From the NCBI GenBank assembly GCA_937967875.1, contig CALBTQ010000837.1:1-7348 (forward strand): a stretch of DNA of 7,348 nt, written 5' to 3'. This DNA comes from an uncultured Pseudomonadota bacterium. Lineage in GTDB: Bacteria > Lernaellota > Lernaellaia > Lernaellales > Lernaellaceae. The position numbers were made by a program, and so were the translations under genes. The first letter of the stretch is position 1. Every line of letters starts with the position of its first letter. A model generated the notes under the pieces. The model did no database searches. It saw nothing but the letters and a program-made list of their open reading frames with translations, and was not told the origin of the DNA. Below, piece after piece: positions 7,304 to 7,348 of the stretch.

Positions 7304-7348
7304 AGATCGGAAGAGCGTCGTGTAGGGAAAGAGTGTAGATCTCGGTGG
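7304..7348 (-). other. Illumina P5/Read-1 adapter remnant, inverted copy (artefact)
   Basis: This is the exact reverse complement of bases 1-45, starting AGATCGGAAGAGCGTCGTGT and running to the last base. It gives the window a perfect 45-base inverted terminal repeat that is entirely synthetic. It truncates the radical SAM gene, and any motif spanning 7303/7304 should be ignored. Confidence 0.98.

Noticed and set aside
6310..7305. A 331-codon plus-strand open frame opposite the radical SAM gene
   Set aside because: It runs into the adapter, has a shadow-like composition and is antisense to a gene with clear SAM motifs.
1..7348. Inverted terminal repeats as transposon or linear-plasmid ends
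   Set aside because: The repeat matches the Illumina adapter base for base, there is no transposase, and both flanking genes are cut in mid-domain.

Overview
The window is 7,258 bases of bacterial DNA (46-7303) between two copies of the same 45-base Illumina P5/Read-1 adapter arm, at 1-45 and inverted at 7304-7348. The adapters are library sequence, not biology. Genes touching either end are therefore cut by the clone or contig boundary. The DNA looks like a GC-rich, two-membraned bacterium. It is gene dense, with Shine-Dalgarno-type spacing, a Sec-exported periplasmic sensor domain, and a hybrid histidine kinase of a type common in Deltaproteobacteria-like and related environmental lineages. 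I cannot name the taxon from the sequence.

Layout. (1) On the plus strand, 46-962 is the C-terminal part of an NAD(P)-dependent aldehyde dehydrogenase of the succinate-semialdehyde / alpha-ketoglutaric-semialdehyde dehydrogenase type. Nine bases later comes a complete IlvD/Edd-family [Fe-S] dehydratase of the sugar-acid branch (972-2669). The two are almost certainly one operon, probably for non-phosphorylative oxidation of a sugar or sugar acid, with further genes lost upstream. (2) On the minus strand, converging on the dehydratase with a 14-base gap, is a large hybrid sensor histidine kinase (2684-6094). Its order is signal peptide, periplasmic substrate-binding-like domain, membrane helix, three PAS domains, HisKA, HATPase and a C-terminal receiver. 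(3) A 161-base AT-rich gap (6095-6255) separates it from the next gene. (4) Also on the minus strand, 6256-7303 is a radical SAM enzyme missing its N-terminus. It resembles B12-binding-domain radical SAM proteins.

How they work together. The dehydrogenase and dehydratase plausibly act in one catabolic pathway. The kinase may sense a small ligand in the periplasm and has no DNA-binding output of its own. Its partner is not in the window and nothing here ties it to the catabolic pair. The radical SAM gene shares the kinase's direction but lies upstream across an AT-rich gap, so co-transcription is uncertain. I found no RNA genes, CRISPR arrays, insertion sequences or clear new system. The most unusual points are the adapter-bounded ends, an extra cysteine group in the dehydratase, and a marked base-composition difference between the catabolic operon and the kinase.
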